Shown: positions 9,028-18,640, counted from the stretch's first letter. The stretch: DNA of 64,000 bases from Abyssalbus ytuae (GCF_022807975.1 NZ_CP094358.1:2790001-2854000), one strand, 5' to 3'. Program-made: numbers and translations. Notes: generated by a model not told the origin, from the sequence alone.

Positions 9028-9540
9028 ATGCAAAAAGAAAAGCAGTCTGTTTGTAATGAAATAGTTTTCAATAAATTATTTGCCGATTATAGTAATATTA
9101 TAAGGAATTATATTTATTATAAATGCGGTGATGAAGAGGAAGCCAATGATATAATCCAGGAGTCTTTTATAAAACTGTGGAACAATTGTGCTTCTGTACC
9201 ATTTGCCAAGGCAAAAGCTTTTTTATATACGGTAGCCAACAACCTTTTTTTAAATAATATAGCCCACAAGAAAGTGGTGTTAAAATATACTTTGGAAAAA
9301 CCGCAGGACAGCACTGCTGAAAGCCCTCAATTTATTTTGGAGGAAAAAGAGTATATGGAAAAACTTCAAAATGCAATAGCAAATTTAACCGAAGCGCAAC
9401 GAACAGCATTTTTATTAAATAGAATTGACGGGAAAAAATATACTGAAATTGCTGAAATTTTAGATATTTCTGTGAAAGCCGTTGAAAAAAGAATTCATGG
9501 GGCCCTGGTTAGTTTAAGAAAGGAAATTGAAAAAATTTAA
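9028..9540 (+). CDS. ECF (FecI-like) RNA polymerase sigma factor
   Basis: A 170-aa sigma-70 family factor with only regions 2 and 4, as in ECF factors. Region 2 spans ~residues 10-75 (GDEEEANDIIQESFIKLWNN, a classic region 2.2-2.3 stretch). Region 4 spans ~105-165, with TEAQRTAFLLNRIDGKKY and the helix-turn-helix EIAEILDISVKAVEKRIH. It heads a FecI-FecR-TonB-receptor set, in which a ligand signal passes from the receptor through FecR to release the sigma factor. The start ATG at 9028 opens MQKEKQ. Confidence 0.9.
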   Translation: MQKEKQSVCNEIVFNKLFADYSNIIRNYIYYKCGDEEEANDIIQESFIKLWNNCASVPFAKAKAFLYTVANNLFLNNIAHKKVVLKYTLEKPQDSTAESPQFILEEKEYMEKLQNAIANLTEAQRTAFLLNRIDGKKYTEIAEILDISVKAVEKRIHGALVSLRKEIEKI

Positions 9541-9550
9541 AATATAAAGT

Positions 9551-9574
9551 AGGGTTTTTTAATTCCCGGCTGTT
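9551..9574 (+). promoter_or_regulatory. putative ECF sigma promoter of fecR / TonB receptor
   Basis: AGGGTTTTTT, 7 nt (AATTCCC), GGCTGTT, followed by TATAG; the start codon of fecR is 22 nt further on. It matches the minus-strand copy at 8951-8974 in both blocks and in spacing. A promoter between sigma and anti-sigma genes would let the activated sigma factor boost fecR and the receptor. Confidence 0.5.
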
Positions 9575-9596
9575 ATTAATTATAGATTACGGAATC

Positions 9597-10514
9597 ATGA
9601 AAAGAGAAAATTTATTAGCAAAATGGTTAAGCGGAGATATTACTCCCGAAGAGCTTGAAGCTTTAAAAAAGCTTGAAGACCTTGAGGTGTATGAAAAAAT
9701 AGTAAAGAAAACTTCGCAATTTAAAGTACCTGCTTATAATAAAGAAGAGGAACTTAAAAATGTAATCAATAAACTAAACAGAACAGAACCTAAAGTAAAA
9801 AAACTTATTCCCTGGAAAGCTATTTCCGGTATTGCTGCTGCGTTTGTTATTTTAATAGGATCATATTTTTATCTGAACAGCTTTAGTGATACAATTATTT
9901 CAACCCAATATGCCGAGAAAAAAACGATGCAATTGCCTGATAATTCAGAAGTCACTTTAAATGTAGGCTCTGAAATATCATTCAACAAAAAACACTGGGA
10001 ACAAAAGCGGGAAGTAAAACTAGGCGGTGAAGCTTTTTTTAAAGTGGAAAAAGGCGAAAAATTTGATGTTATTACCACGGCAGGGACAATTTCGGTGGTA
10101 GGAACTCAATTTAATGTCAAAAACAGGAAAGATTTTTTTGAAGTATTATGCTATGAAGGTGCCGTGAAAGTAACTTACCAAAATACGGAAAAAATCTTAA
10201 AACGGGGTGATGCTTTTCAGGTAATAAAAGGCAAAATTACACAGGTTTTACCTTTTTCCAATTCGAAGCCCCGATGGATGGCAAACCAGAGTTTATTTAC
10301 AAAAATACCATACGGACTTGTTCTTGATGAATATCAAAGAACGTTCAATGTAAAAATAGAAACCAAAAATGTAGATATCAACTACCATTTTACAGGTGAG
10401 TTTTCTCATTCAGATAAAGAACTGGCGTTAAAGACAATAACCCGCCCGCTTAATCTGAAGTATAAATGGGTAACCTTTTCAAAAGTGATTATTTATGCAG
10501 GTGATTCTAACTAA
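9597..10514 (+). CDS. FecR-type anti-sigma / sigma regulator
   Basis: A 305-aa single-span membrane protein. Residues 1-75 are cytoplasmic and bind the sigma factor in this family; one membrane segment lies at ~80-97 (ISGIAAAFVILIGSYFYL). The periplasmic part has the FecR domain with LPDNSEVTLNVGSEISF and GTQFNVKNRKDFFEV, then a C-terminal DUF4974-like domain (LVLDEYQRTFNVKIE) that contacts the receptor's STN domain. Its last 20 nt overlap the receptor gene, indicating translational coupling. Confidence 0.88.
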   Translation: MKRENLLAKWLSGDITPEELEALKKLEDLEVYEKIVKKTSQFKVPAYNKEEELKNVINKLNRTEPKVKKLIPWKAISGIAAAFVILIGSYFYLNSFSDTIISTQYAEKKTMQLPDNSEVTLNVGSEISFNKKHWEQKREVKLGGEAFFKVEKGEKFDVITTAGTISVVGTQFNVKNRKDFFEVLCYEGAVKVTYQNTEKILKRGDAFQVIKGKITQVLPFSNSKPRWMANQSLFTKIPYGLVLDEYQRTFNVKIETKNVDINYHFTGEFSHSDKELALKTITRPLNLKYKWVTFSKVIIYAGDSN

Positions 10515-13062
10515 TAGTTTACGCCAAATAGTACTTTTATTAAGTTTTCTATTGTTTTTTACTTTTTGCGTCTCACAAGAAAATGAAAAAGAAAAAGTCA
10601 AATTAACAGATGCCCTTCAGGAAATTGAAGGGCTGTTTGATATTAAATTTTCATACATTGAAGAAAATGTAGCCGGTATTTTAATACAAAAACCTATTCT
10701 AGATGAAGAGTTACCAAATATTTTAAAGAAAATTGAAAACCAAACAATTCTCCTGTTTGAGAAATTAAATAACACATATTATTCTATTTCACAAAGAACG
10801 GCGAGTACTCTTTGCGGAATAATTGTAGATAGTGAGAGTAAAAAACCATTGTTTGGAGCCACCGTACAATCTTTAAATACAAACGATGTAACTGTATCCA
10901 ATAAACACGGAAAATTTACCCTTTACAACACCAAACCCGATCACTTTTTAAAAATACGGTCAATAGGTTATGAAACTTTTACTATCAGTGCAAATGAACT
11001 TTACAAAACACCCTGCACAATCATATACCTGAAACAAAAAACCGAAATATTGAGTGAAGTGGTTGTCCATCAATATTTAACTACAGGGTTAAATAAGCAA
11101 AAAGATGGAAACATTACTATTAATACTAAAGATTTTGGGATTCTTCCCGGACTTACGGAACCTGATGTACTTCAAACTATTCAAGCCCTGCCGGGAGTTG
11201 AAAGTGTAAATGAAACCGTTTCCAATATTAATGTAAGAGGAGGTACTCACGACCATAATCTCTTATTGTGGGACAATATTAAAATGTACCAATCCGGTCA
11301 TTTTTTTGGCCTTATCTCAGCTTTCAATCCATATCTTACTGAAAAAGTTTCAGTAATAAAAAATGGTACAAGCTCATCTTACGGCGATGGGATAAGTAGT
11401 ACTATAGATATGCAATCTTTTAACTATATTAAGGATAATTTTTATGGTGGAGCCGGGTTAAACCTCATAAGCGGCGATGTTTTTGCACATGTGCCCGTTA
11501 CAAACAATTTTGCATTGCAATTGTCAGTCAGAAGATCCATGACGGATTTTTTAAAAACCCCCACCTATAATCAGTTTTATAACAGGGTTTTTCAGGATTC
11601 TAAAATTACCAATATTCAAAATGAGGAAATAGAAGAAAATGTTAGCAGAAGCGAAGATTTCTTCTTCTATGATGCCAACTTAAAATTATTTTATGATATA
11701 AATAATAAACATTTGGTAAGAACAAATGTTATTTTTATGAACAACGCTCTGGAATATGCTGAAACATTATATAATGAATCAGGATCGGAAACTAAAATAA
11801 GTTCTTTGGACCAGAAAAATTTTGCTTTTGGAGGTACTCTTAAAAGTTTTTGGAACGATAAATTTTCTACCAGGCTTACAGCGTATTATACCAATTATGA
11901 ATTAGAAGCTATAAATTTTGCGTTGCTTACGGACCAAAGATTACTGGTAAATAACGAAATACTTGAAACAGGTGTGAAACTGAATACTAATTACAGAATA
12001 TCAGATGATGTAAACCTGTTAAACGGATATCAATTTTATGAGGTAGGCATTACCAATTTTGAAGATGTTATTAATCCGGATTTCAGAAGAAAAATAAAGA
12101 ATGTTATCAGAAATCATGCATTATTTTCAGAGGTGGAATACCAATCTCCCTCAAATGATCTCTTTGCCAGGGTTGGAATAAGATTAAATTATATTGAGAA
12201 ATTTGGCAGATTTCTTCCGGAACCCAGGGTGATTTTAAACAAAAAAATAAGTAATAACTTTCATGCAGAATTTCTCGCTGAAATGAAATGCCAGACCACC
12301 AACCAGATAATTGATTTACAACGGGATTTTCTGGGCGTAGAAAAAAGGAAATGGGTATTAGCCAACGATGCGGATTTGCCGGTTACACAAAGCAACCAGA
12401 TGTCTTTAGGGTTTAATTATAATTTAAAAGATTTTTATGTAGGTATTGAAGGGTTTTATAAAGAAGTTTATGGTGTTACCACTTCAAATCAGGGCTTTCA
12501 AAACCAGGATCAATTTCAAAGAACTTCCGGGAATTATAAGGTAAAGGGACTGGAATTCCTTATAAATAAAAAAACATCAAAATACAGTACGTGGCTTGGA
12601 TATACTTTAAGTAAAAATGATTATTCTTTTGAAGAACTAAACCCCCGGAATTTCCGTAATAATGTAGATGTACGCCATTCCTTATCGTTTGCAGGAACTT
12701 ATACATTAAACAAATTAAAAATTGCCTTAGGTATAAACTGGCGTACCGGAAAACCATATACGAAACCCGTAAAAGGAAATGAAGTAACTATTACAATTGG
12801 GGATAATATCATCAATTACGAAACTCCTAACAGTAGCACACTTCCCCCTTATTTCAGAGCTGATTTTTCTTCCTCCTATAAGTTTTCATTAGGAAGAAAG
12901 GTAACAGCCACTGCCGGTATTGCGATCCTTAATCTTCTAAACAGGAAAAATACACTGGATACCTATTACAGGTTAAAAGACTCCGAAGGAACAGAAGTAC
13001 AACAAGTAGAAAATGTGTCGTTGGGGATTACACCAAATGCCAGTTTCAGAGTGTTTTTTTAA
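10495..13062 (+). CDS. signal-transducing TonB-dependent receptor
   Basis: An 855-aa outer-membrane receptor. In order: signal peptide (~1-26), STN domain (~30-95) that signals to FecR, a carboxypeptidase-regulatory-like beta-sandwich (~102-175, CGIIVDSESKKPLFGATV), the plug (~190-310, with NVRGGTHDHNLLLWDNI) and a 22-strand barrel ending in an aromatic Phe. Transport of a large or scarce ligand driven by TonB is the family role; the ligand is unknown. No SusD gene follows, unlike glycan systems; the divergent acidic lipoprotein may take that place. The start at 10495 overlaps fecR by 20 nt. Confidence 0.9.
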   Translation: MQVILTNSLRQIVLLLSFLLFFTFCVSQENEKEKVKLTDALQEIEGLFDIKFSYIEENVAGILIQKPILDEELPNILKKIENQTILLFEKLNNTYYSISQRTASTLCGIIVDSESKKPLFGATVQSLNTNDVTVSNKHGKFTLYNTKPDHFLKIRSIGYETFTISANELYKTPCTIIYLKQKTEILSEVVVHQYLTTGLNKQKDGNITINTKDFGILPGLTEPDVLQTIQALPGVESVNETVSNINVRGGTHDHNLLLWDNIKMYQSGHFFGLISAFNPYLTEKVSVIKNGTSSSYGDGISSTIDMQSFNYIKDNFYGGAGLNLISGDVFAHVPVTNNFALQLSVRRSMTDFLKTPTYNQFYNRVFQDSKITNIQNEEIEENVSRSEDFFFYDANLKLFYDINNKHLVRTNVIFMNNALEYAETLYNESGSETKISSLDQKNFAFGGTLKSFWNDKFSTRLTAYYTNYELEAINFALLTDQRLLVNNEILETGVKLNTNYRISDDVNLLNGYQFYEVGITNFEDVINPDFRRKIKNVIRNHALFSEVEYQSPSNDLFARVGIRLNYIEKFGRFLPEPRVILNKKISNNFHAEFLAEMKCQTTNQIIDLQRDFLGVEKRKWVLANDADLPVTQSNQMSLGFNYNLKDFYVGIEGFYKEVYGVTTSNQGFQNQDQFQRTSGNYKVKGLEFLINKKTSKYSTWLGYTLSKNDYSFEELNPRNFRNNVDVRHSLSFAGTYTLNKLKIALGINWRTGKPYTKPVKGNEVTITIGDNIINYETPNSSTLPPYFRADFSSSYKFSLGRKVTATAGIAILNLLNRKNTLDTYYRLKDSEGTEVQQVENVSLGITPNASFRVFF

Positions 13063-13157
13063 AAAACTCCCCTGATAATTTAGTGTCTATCAGAGGAGCA
13101 TCAAAGAGCAATATTCAACCAATAAAATCACTCAGAAGAATTTTTGTTTTGTAAAAA

Positions 13158-13253
13158 ACCGGTTTGAATATTTTCTCAAAGGTCAAAAGAATAATACGCC
13201 AATAAATACTGAGTGCCAACCTAGAATTTACATTTATGACGTTTCAAACCGGT
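13158..13253. repeat. 96-bp element bounded by 11-bp inverted repeats
   Basis: ACCGGTTTGAA (13158-13168) is repeated inverted as TTCAAACCGGT (13243-13253), and the right arm is followed on the plus strand by a long T run. It lies between the convergent TonB-receptor and HmuY genes. It could be a large-loop terminator of the receptor operon or a small non-autonomous element. The interior has no ORF. Confidence 0.5.
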
Positions 13254-13271
13254 ATAATTTTTTTTTTGAAA

Positions 13272-13294
13272 CCTCTGCAGTATTTCTGCAGAGG
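13272..13294. terminator. hairpin between convergent operons
   Basis: CCTCTGCAG, 5-nt loop, CTGCAGAGG: a perfect 9-bp stem about 70 nt past the HmuY stop. On the minus strand it is followed by only three T, so termination of the hmuRY transcript is probable rather than certain. Confidence 0.5.
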
Positions 13295-13364
13295 CCTGCA
13301 AAATTCAAAATACTACCATCTCTTTTTACTTTCTGCAAAATAAAAGATGGGTTTTTAGAAAGGT

Positions 13365-14777
13365 TTATTGTAATAAACTGTATTCAAATTTAGAATATCC
13401 GCGCTCTCCGCTTTCATTAACCAAGGCAGTAAATCTTATTTTGTAAATATTTCCATTCGGATCCTGTAATACAAAGAAAACATCATCGAATAAGGTTACC
13501 GATGGTGTATCTCTCCAAAAACTTCCGATTGCACGGTGATCATCAGAAAAATTTTCTGTTACTACATCAGCAAAGGCAAAATCATTATAGGAAATATCTT
13601 CGGTACTTACCAAATAGGCTCTTGCTCCAGCTTTGGTATTGTTAGCTACAAAATCAGCAAACACATAAGATCCAAACCCTTCAATAGAATTTGTGAATAC
13701 AGTAAAATTAAGATCCCATTGATCTTTCATAGGCTCTATATCAACAACACTATTCTCATCAAGGCTGTAGAACGTGAAATTATAGTTATTATTTTTAGAT
13801 ATTTTCACTTCTTCATGTGTAGTATCATTTAGATCAGCATATTGCAGAATGTAATTATCGCCATCCTTTAAAATACGTATTTTTTTCCAACCTCGTTCAC
13901 CTTCAAAAATTCTTGTTCCTCCTTCTGGATTATCAGGTGGGCTAACACCAAGCTCCCCACCAAGGTTTAATAAATATACCTTATTCTCATCATCTGTTTC
14001 TGAAATTTCAGCAATGGCCGTTTGAGTGATATCACCATTCTGTGCATCAACATATTCCAAGTTGTCTGGAGTAAATGTTCCAGTCGCTACTAATGGTTGT
14101 AAATCCTCTACATCGGCTTCAGTGACGGCATCAATATCAGTAAATTCCAACTCGCCAGCAGCCATTGCTAATGAAGTATTTAAAATAACTCTAAACTGTT
14201 CTCCACTGTAAAACCCTAAATCCCAAGCATCTCTTCTGACAGCTGTTTCCGTTTGAGAACTTAAATCGATATATACCTGATTAGGCTCATTAGGCCCACC
14301 AATTTCAGGTGCTATTATCCCCCATAACGCCGGGGCATCAGTAAAACTAACAACCAATTCCGTATTACCGCTAATAACAGCATTGGTTACAGTTACAGAT
14401 TCCAACGAAAAGGTTACCGATTTGGTGGTTCCCTCAATCGGGTTTTGTAGTTTGTTAAAGGTAAAAACAGACTCACTGGTTCCCTGAGTTATATTTACGG
14501 TTACAGTACCTGTTTCCCCGGATGGAACTGTAGTAAAGTCTGTATCGTAAGTTGCATCTACCGTGGTGTAATTAATAACAGCTGTACCACTTTCGGGAGC
14601 AACCCTTGAAAACACGAGTTTTATTTCTTTGGTTTCATCTGTGGCAGAAAAACTTACCGATGGGTTTTCAAATGCTACCACAAATTCCCGGGTTCCATTA
14701 TTGTCGTCGTCGCTACTGCATGAAACAACAAAAAGCAATAGCAAAAACAGTTTAATAAATAAAAAATTATTTTTCAT
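13365..14777 (-). CDS. HmuY-family haem-binding lipoprotein with N-terminal Calx-beta-like domain
   Basis: A 470-aa lipoprotein (lipobox VVSC, Cys20). Residues ~30-150 form a Calx-beta-like immunoglobulin fold (FSRVAPESGTAVINYTTVD, then SVTVTNAVISG). Residues ~155-470 match HmuY: YIDLSSQTETAVRRDAWDLGFYS near the start, then EWDLNFTVF-like and GYSKFEYSLL at the end. HmuY proteins capture haem at the cell surface and hand it to the TonB receptor HmuR. The gene starts 10 nt after the receptor gene, so the two form an operon. The extra Calx-beta domain makes it longer than the Porphyromonas protein (~216 aa). Confidence 0.82.
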   Translation of the reverse strand: MKNNFLFIKLFLLLLFVVSCSSDDDNNGTREFVVAFENPSVSFSATDETKEIKLVFSRVAPESGTAVINYTTVDATYDTDFTTVPSGETGTVTVNITQGTSESVFTFNKLQNPIEGTTKSVTFSLESVTVTNAVISGNTELVVSFTDAPALWGIIAPEIGGPNEPNQVYIDLSSQTETAVRRDAWDLGFYSGEQFRVILNTSLAMAAGELEFTDIDAVTEADVEDLQPLVATGTFTPDNLEYVDAQNGDITQTAIAEISETDDENKVYLLNLGGELGVSPPDNPEGGTRIFEGERGWKKIRILKDGDNYILQYADLNDTTHEEVKISKNNNYNFTFYSLDENSVVDIEPMKDQWDLNFTVFTNSIEGFGSYVFADFVANNTKAGARAYLVSTEDISYNDFAFADVVTENFSDDHRAIGSFWRDTPSVTLFDDVFFVLQDPNGNIYKIRFTALVNESGERGYSKFEYSLLQ

Positions 14778-14787
14778 GATGGTTTAG

Positions 14788-16935
14788 TTAAATATTAAGA
14801 TTATATAAAAGTTTAATAAAAAAAGATCTTCCGTATCCTAACAGGAGGTCAGATGGCGAGCCACTATGAGCCCCTCCTTCTATAGCAGTGGTATTTACTC
14901 TTTTAACATCAAAAAGGTTGCGGGCACCTAAAGAGAGTTGTATTTTTTTATCCAAAAAGTTTTTCCTCACAGAAGCATCCATCCAACTGTAAGGATCCTG
15001 TTTCCCTTTTACAAGTATAGTTTCATCATTTTCATCCACCTTTTGTACAAACTGTTGAACAGGGCCATTGGCTTTAAAAAATGTAGAAAAAACCATATCC
15101 CACTTAAGGAGATAGTATGAAACATTGGCATTTAACTGCAGTGCATACAAATAGTCATCATTAAAATCACGACTGTCCAGCTTTTTGGAAGTTCCGGAAA
15201 ACGAAATTCCAACACTTCCATTTAAATTTTTGTAATGTGCAGAGTTGGTTAAAGCAATACCCCAATTCCTGTAAGTATCAATGTTATTGTATTGTTGCTG
15301 TAGGGGTTGTGTGTTTACAATGGTTACCTCAATCCGGTCATCTACATTTAAAAACCAGGCAGTTAATTTATTTGAGAGCTTAAAATCATCATTCTTACCA
15401 ATAGAAAAAGCTTTTTTAAAATGCCAGAAAGCAGAAATACCTTGTTCGGGTTTAAGGTTTTCGTTTCCTCTAAAATCGTGGTTAGCATCCACAAAATAGG
15501 TATAAAGCTCATCGTAATTAGGCATTCTGGGTGAGGATCCTAAAATAAGCCGTGTTTCAAATCCGTTATTAAAAACATATTTGCCGCTTAGCTCTATTGC
15601 CGCTTGTGTATCAAAATTAGAGGACATGAGTAGCCTTACACCCGGACGTAATGAAAACTTGTTGTTAAAATGAATTTCTGAAGATGTAAAAATATCATAG
15701 GTGCCTAGTTCCCGATCAATATTTTCGCCCCCATATGTGCCGGCTACACTTGAAGCATAACCATTTATACTGTTAATTTCGTAACCTAACTGAAAATCGA
15801 AATTTTTTTTATCTAAAAAATTACTGAAGGTTCCTTTTGAATACAAAACTTTTCTGGACTCATATTCAAATTCCTCAACATCAAACTTTTCATCAGATTT
15901 TATTCTGTAATTATAGGTTTCTACATTCCTTTTTTGTTGTTGATAAGAAAAAGAAATATCATAATTTAACTTGTTTTTAAACCTTCCGAAAAAATTAAGG
16001 TGATGATAAAAACGTTCTGAAGAAAATATTTCATCTGAAGCTGTGGGGTCTGTAGTTTGGGTTGAAGGGTTATAATTAGGCCTTACGTTGGAGTCATAAC
16101 GTTCAATAGTTTCATTAAAATATTCAAACTTATAAAATGACCGGAAATTATTGTTCGGGGCAAAATTCAGTAAAGCCTTGGAAATAAACTGTTCTTTTGG
16201 CAACCATACATAGCCCCTTAGCCCATCATTTTCAGTATGATATTTACCTTTACGGTTATCAGAAAATCCGGTAAAATCATTTCGGGTAAAAAGAACATTG
16301 CCGTATAATTTATAAGAAAGATTATGTCCAATCTTCACAGATTGGATATGTCTTCCCTCATCAAACCAACCGTATTCATCGCCTATGGTTTCTTCCTGGG
16401 TATAGGGTGTGATTTCCCATTTATATTGCGATGACTTTTTGGTAATGATATTAATTATTCCTGAAACCGCATCAGCTCCGTACTGTACGCCCATGGAACC
16501 TTCAACAATTTCAATTTGCTGTATATCATCTAAATTTATTTGGGTCAGGTCTGTATTACTTCCCAAGCCCTCGTCATTTACCAAGGGTATATTATCCACC
16601 AGTATTTTAAAATATTGCGCATCAAGCCCGAACATCTGAACACCTGACTTACCGGTGGAGGCATTAGGAATAATATTAATGTTTAATGCCTGGTTTAATA
16701 CATCTGCTAGATTATTTGCAGCCTGTTGATTTATTTTTTCTTCTGTGATAACACTCACCTCAAAAACTGATTTTTTTACCGACTGAGGACTGAACTGACC
16801 GGTAACCACCACCTCTTCCAGGTTGTTAACTTTTGTTTGGGTAGTATCCTTTACATTCTCCTCCTGCTGGCTGTAAGCGAGAGTAACACTTAGGAATAAA
16901 ACCAGATTTTTTATTGAAGAGAAACTTTTTTTCAT
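14788..16935 (-). CDS. TonB-dependent haem receptor (HmuR-like)
   Basis: A 715-aa outer-membrane receptor with a signal peptide (~1-22), a TonB-box-like LEEVVVTG, a plug (~45-160, VLNQALNINIIPNAST and GMGVQYGADAVSGIINII-type sequence) and a barrel. SSPRMPNYDELYTYF followed by NENLKPEQG sits where haem receptors have the YRAP and NPDL motifs, which fits haem transport. It is the first gene of the hmuRY pair and is divergent from the DUF6607 gene. Iron-responsive control is likely (see the region at 16987-17066). Confidence 0.85.
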   Translation of the reverse strand: MKKSFSSIKNLVLFLSVTLAYSQQEENVKDTTQTKVNNLEEVVVTGQFSPQSVKKSVFEVSVITEEKINQQAANNLADVLNQALNINIIPNASTGKSGVQMFGLDAQYFKILVDNIPLVNDEGLGSNTDLTQINLDDIQQIEIVEGSMGVQYGADAVSGIINIITKKSSQYKWEITPYTQEETIGDEYGWFDEGRHIQSVKIGHNLSYKLYGNVLFTRNDFTGFSDNRKGKYHTENDGLRGYVWLPKEQFISKALLNFAPNNNFRSFYKFEYFNETIERYDSNVRPNYNPSTQTTDPTASDEIFSSERFYHHLNFFGRFKNKLNYDISFSYQQQKRNVETYNYRIKSDEKFDVEEFEYESRKVLYSKGTFSNFLDKKNFDFQLGYEINSINGYASSVAGTYGGENIDRELGTYDIFTSSEIHFNNKFSLRPGVRLLMSSNFDTQAAIELSGKYVFNNGFETRLILGSSPRMPNYDELYTYFVDANHDFRGNENLKPEQGISAFWHFKKAFSIGKNDDFKLSNKLTAWFLNVDDRIEVTIVNTQPLQQQYNNIDTYRNWGIALTNSAHYKNLNGSVGISFSGTSKKLDSRDFNDDYLYALQLNANVSYYLLKWDMVFSTFFKANGPVQQFVQKVDENDETILVKGKQDPYSWMDASVRKNFLDKKIQLSLGARNLFDVKRVNTTAIEGGAHSGSPSDLLLGYGRSFFIKLLYNLNI

Positions 16936-16986
16936 GAGTTTAAATAGTTGTGAAAAATCATTTAAAAACTAACAAACTTTATTATT

Positions 16987-17066
16987 TTTATTTAGACTTA
17001 ATATTAATAATGTTTTGCAAATGTATATTTTATTTTTATTCAATCTAAATTAATTTAATATTTTTG
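16987..17066. promoter_or_regulatory. divergent hmuR / DUF6607 control region
   Basis: Minus-strand -7 box TACATTTG (17018-17025) for hmuR and plus-strand -7 box TATTTTTG (17059-17066) for the DUF6607 gene. Two related half-sites in opposite orientation, ATTTAGACTTAAT (from 16990) and the reverse complement ATTTAGATTGAAT (ending 17050), lie next to these boxes. The first covers the expected hmuR start site. They look like operator half-sites for an iron-responsive DtxR- or Fur-type repressor; the regulator is inferred. Confidence 0.4.
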
Positions 17067-17091
17067 TCACAGATTCGTAAAACTAAATCAA

Positions 17092-17982
17092 ATGAAAAGA
17101 CAATTTTTTATTCTGTTATTTTTGAGTTTGGCATCAATAAGTGTTACAGCTCAATCTAAAAAAAAGCTTGACAGGCAAGCTATTAAAAGTATGTGTGGCT
17201 GCTATGAAGTAACCTTTAAGTATACCGAAACTTTTGCCCCTGAAGTTGATTACGAAATGGCGCATGATTACACCTCGGGAGCACTGGAATGGGTACAACT
17301 GGTAGAAGATGAAAAAAATAAAATTTCTCTTCAGCACCTGTTAGTTATTAACGACGAAATGATTATTAAGCACTGGAGACAGGATTGGTTGTATGAAAAC
17401 ACACACTTTTACAGATTTGATGGTGGTAATAGCTGGAAATTTGAAACGAAGACTAAAGATGATGTAAAAGGGCAGTGGACACAAAATGTTTACCAGGTAG
17501 ATGACAGCCCCCGCTATACAGGTTCGGGCACATGGATTCATGCAGACGGAAAAACTTACTGGGAAAACAAGGCTGATTCTCCCTTACCAAGGCGTGAATA
17601 TACTAAGAGAAACGATTACAACGTTATGAAAAGGGGAAACAGATATGAAATCACAAACTATGGCTGGCTACATGAGCAGGACAATGACAAAATTATAAGA
17701 GAGAAAGGAAAAGAAGATGTACTTTTAGTACAGGAAAAAGGATATAACATCTATAAAAAAGTTGAGGATAGTGAATGTCAAAAGGCTCAAGACTGGTGGG
17801 TAGCTAATAAAGAAACCTGGAAAAGTGTTAGAAATAAGTGGGATGAGGTTTTAGCTAAAAATTCTGATTTAAAACTTAAAACAAAAGTGGAAAACAAACG
17901 TTTATATGAGTATCTTTTTTATACAGAAGAAGAAATTAATCCGAATTATATAAGTACATTAGTTGATAAATTTATAGAATAA
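17092..17982 (+). CDS. DUF6607 family secreted protein
   Basis: A 296-aa exported protein (signal peptide ~1-21, ending TAQS) rich in Trp and Tyr, with MCGCYEVTFKYTETFAP near the start and repeated beta strands (WRQDWLYENTHFYRFDGG, GSGTWIHADGKTYWENKAD). This matches DUF6607, which in Bacteroidota is often found beside HmuY/HmuR genes. Its role is unknown; a periplasmic or outer-membrane part in haem uptake is inferred from the divergent neighbour. The FMN-binding gene follows after about 90 nt. Confidence 0.75.
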   Translation: MKRQFFILLFLSLASISVTAQSKKKLDRQAIKSMCGCYEVTFKYTETFAPEVDYEMAHDYTSGALEWVQLVEDEKNKISLQHLLVINDEMIIKHWRQDWLYENTHFYRFDGGNSWKFETKTKDDVKGQWTQNVYQVDDSPRYTGSGTWIHADGKTYWENKADSPLPRREYTKRNDYNVMKRGNRYEITNYGWLHEQDNDKIIREKGKEDVLLVQEKGYNIYKKVEDSECQKAQDWWVANKETWKSVRNKWDEVLAKNSDLKLKTKVENKRLYEYLFYTEEEINPNYISTLVDKFIE

Positions 17983-18070
17983 GCGTCGGTTTGGTTTCCT
18001 CAAAGCCTTACGGGAAATTTTATAGATTTTCATTCTTAACTGCCGGCGCTTGATTTCAATTTTATATTTT

Positions 18071-18604
18071 ATGTTTAAAAATTTAATATATCTGGCCATT
18101 CTTTTGGGCTGCCTTTCGTTTAATACGTTTAACTGGCCAAAAATACTTAGTGAAAAAGTGAATAAGTCTATTTCATCCACTTTTGAAACAGAAGAATTCT
18201 CTTTGAACGAAGTACTGGTAAATGATCAAATCAAAACAAGTTTACCGGTCCCAATTAATAATAACAACCTTTTTATTATAAAAACAGGAGAGATAATTAT
18301 TGGTTATGCCTATGTAGGTAAAGCTCCCAGTATGAAAAAAGAGTTTGATTATATTATAATGTTTGATGAAAACCTTATTATTAAAAAAAGTAAAGTATTA
18401 ATATATCGTGAAATGCATGGAAAACAAATAGGAAGTCAACGATGGTTGAAACAATTTGCGGGAAAATCTGTAAACGATTCTTTAGAATTGGGAAAAGATA
18501 TTGCAGGAATATCAGGTGCTACTATTTCAACAACTTCTATGACCAAAGCTACCAATGAGGTACTTTATGCTATTAAAATTTTGCATAATAACGAAATACT
18601 TTGA
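18071..18604 (+). CDS. FMN-binding domain protein (RnfG/NqrC type)
   Basis: A 177-aa protein with an N-terminal membrane anchor (~1-20) and a C-terminal FMN_bind domain. The flavinylation motif appears as DIAGISGATIST, in which the Thr/Ser after SGA accepts FMN through a phosphoester bond in the family. It could pass electrons to a periplasmic acceptor. Placement beside haem-uptake genes suggests reductive haem or iron handling (inference). The ATG at 18071 (MFKNLIYLAIL) is preferred to a TTG 21 nt upstream. An inverted repeat AAGCGTCGG (17981) / CCGGCGCTT (18054) lies just in front. Confidence 0.75.
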   Translation: MFKNLIYLAILLGCLSFNTFNWPKILSEKVNKSISSTFETEEFSLNEVLVNDQIKTSLPVPINNNNLFIIKTGEIIIGYAYVGKAPSMKKEFDYIIMFDENLIIKKSKVLIYREMHGKQIGSQRWLKQFAGKSVNDSLELGKDIAGISGATISTTSMTKATNEVLYAIKILHNNEIL

Positions 18605-18640
18605 TCACTTAAAAAAGAAAGGAATATCATTGAAAAAAAA

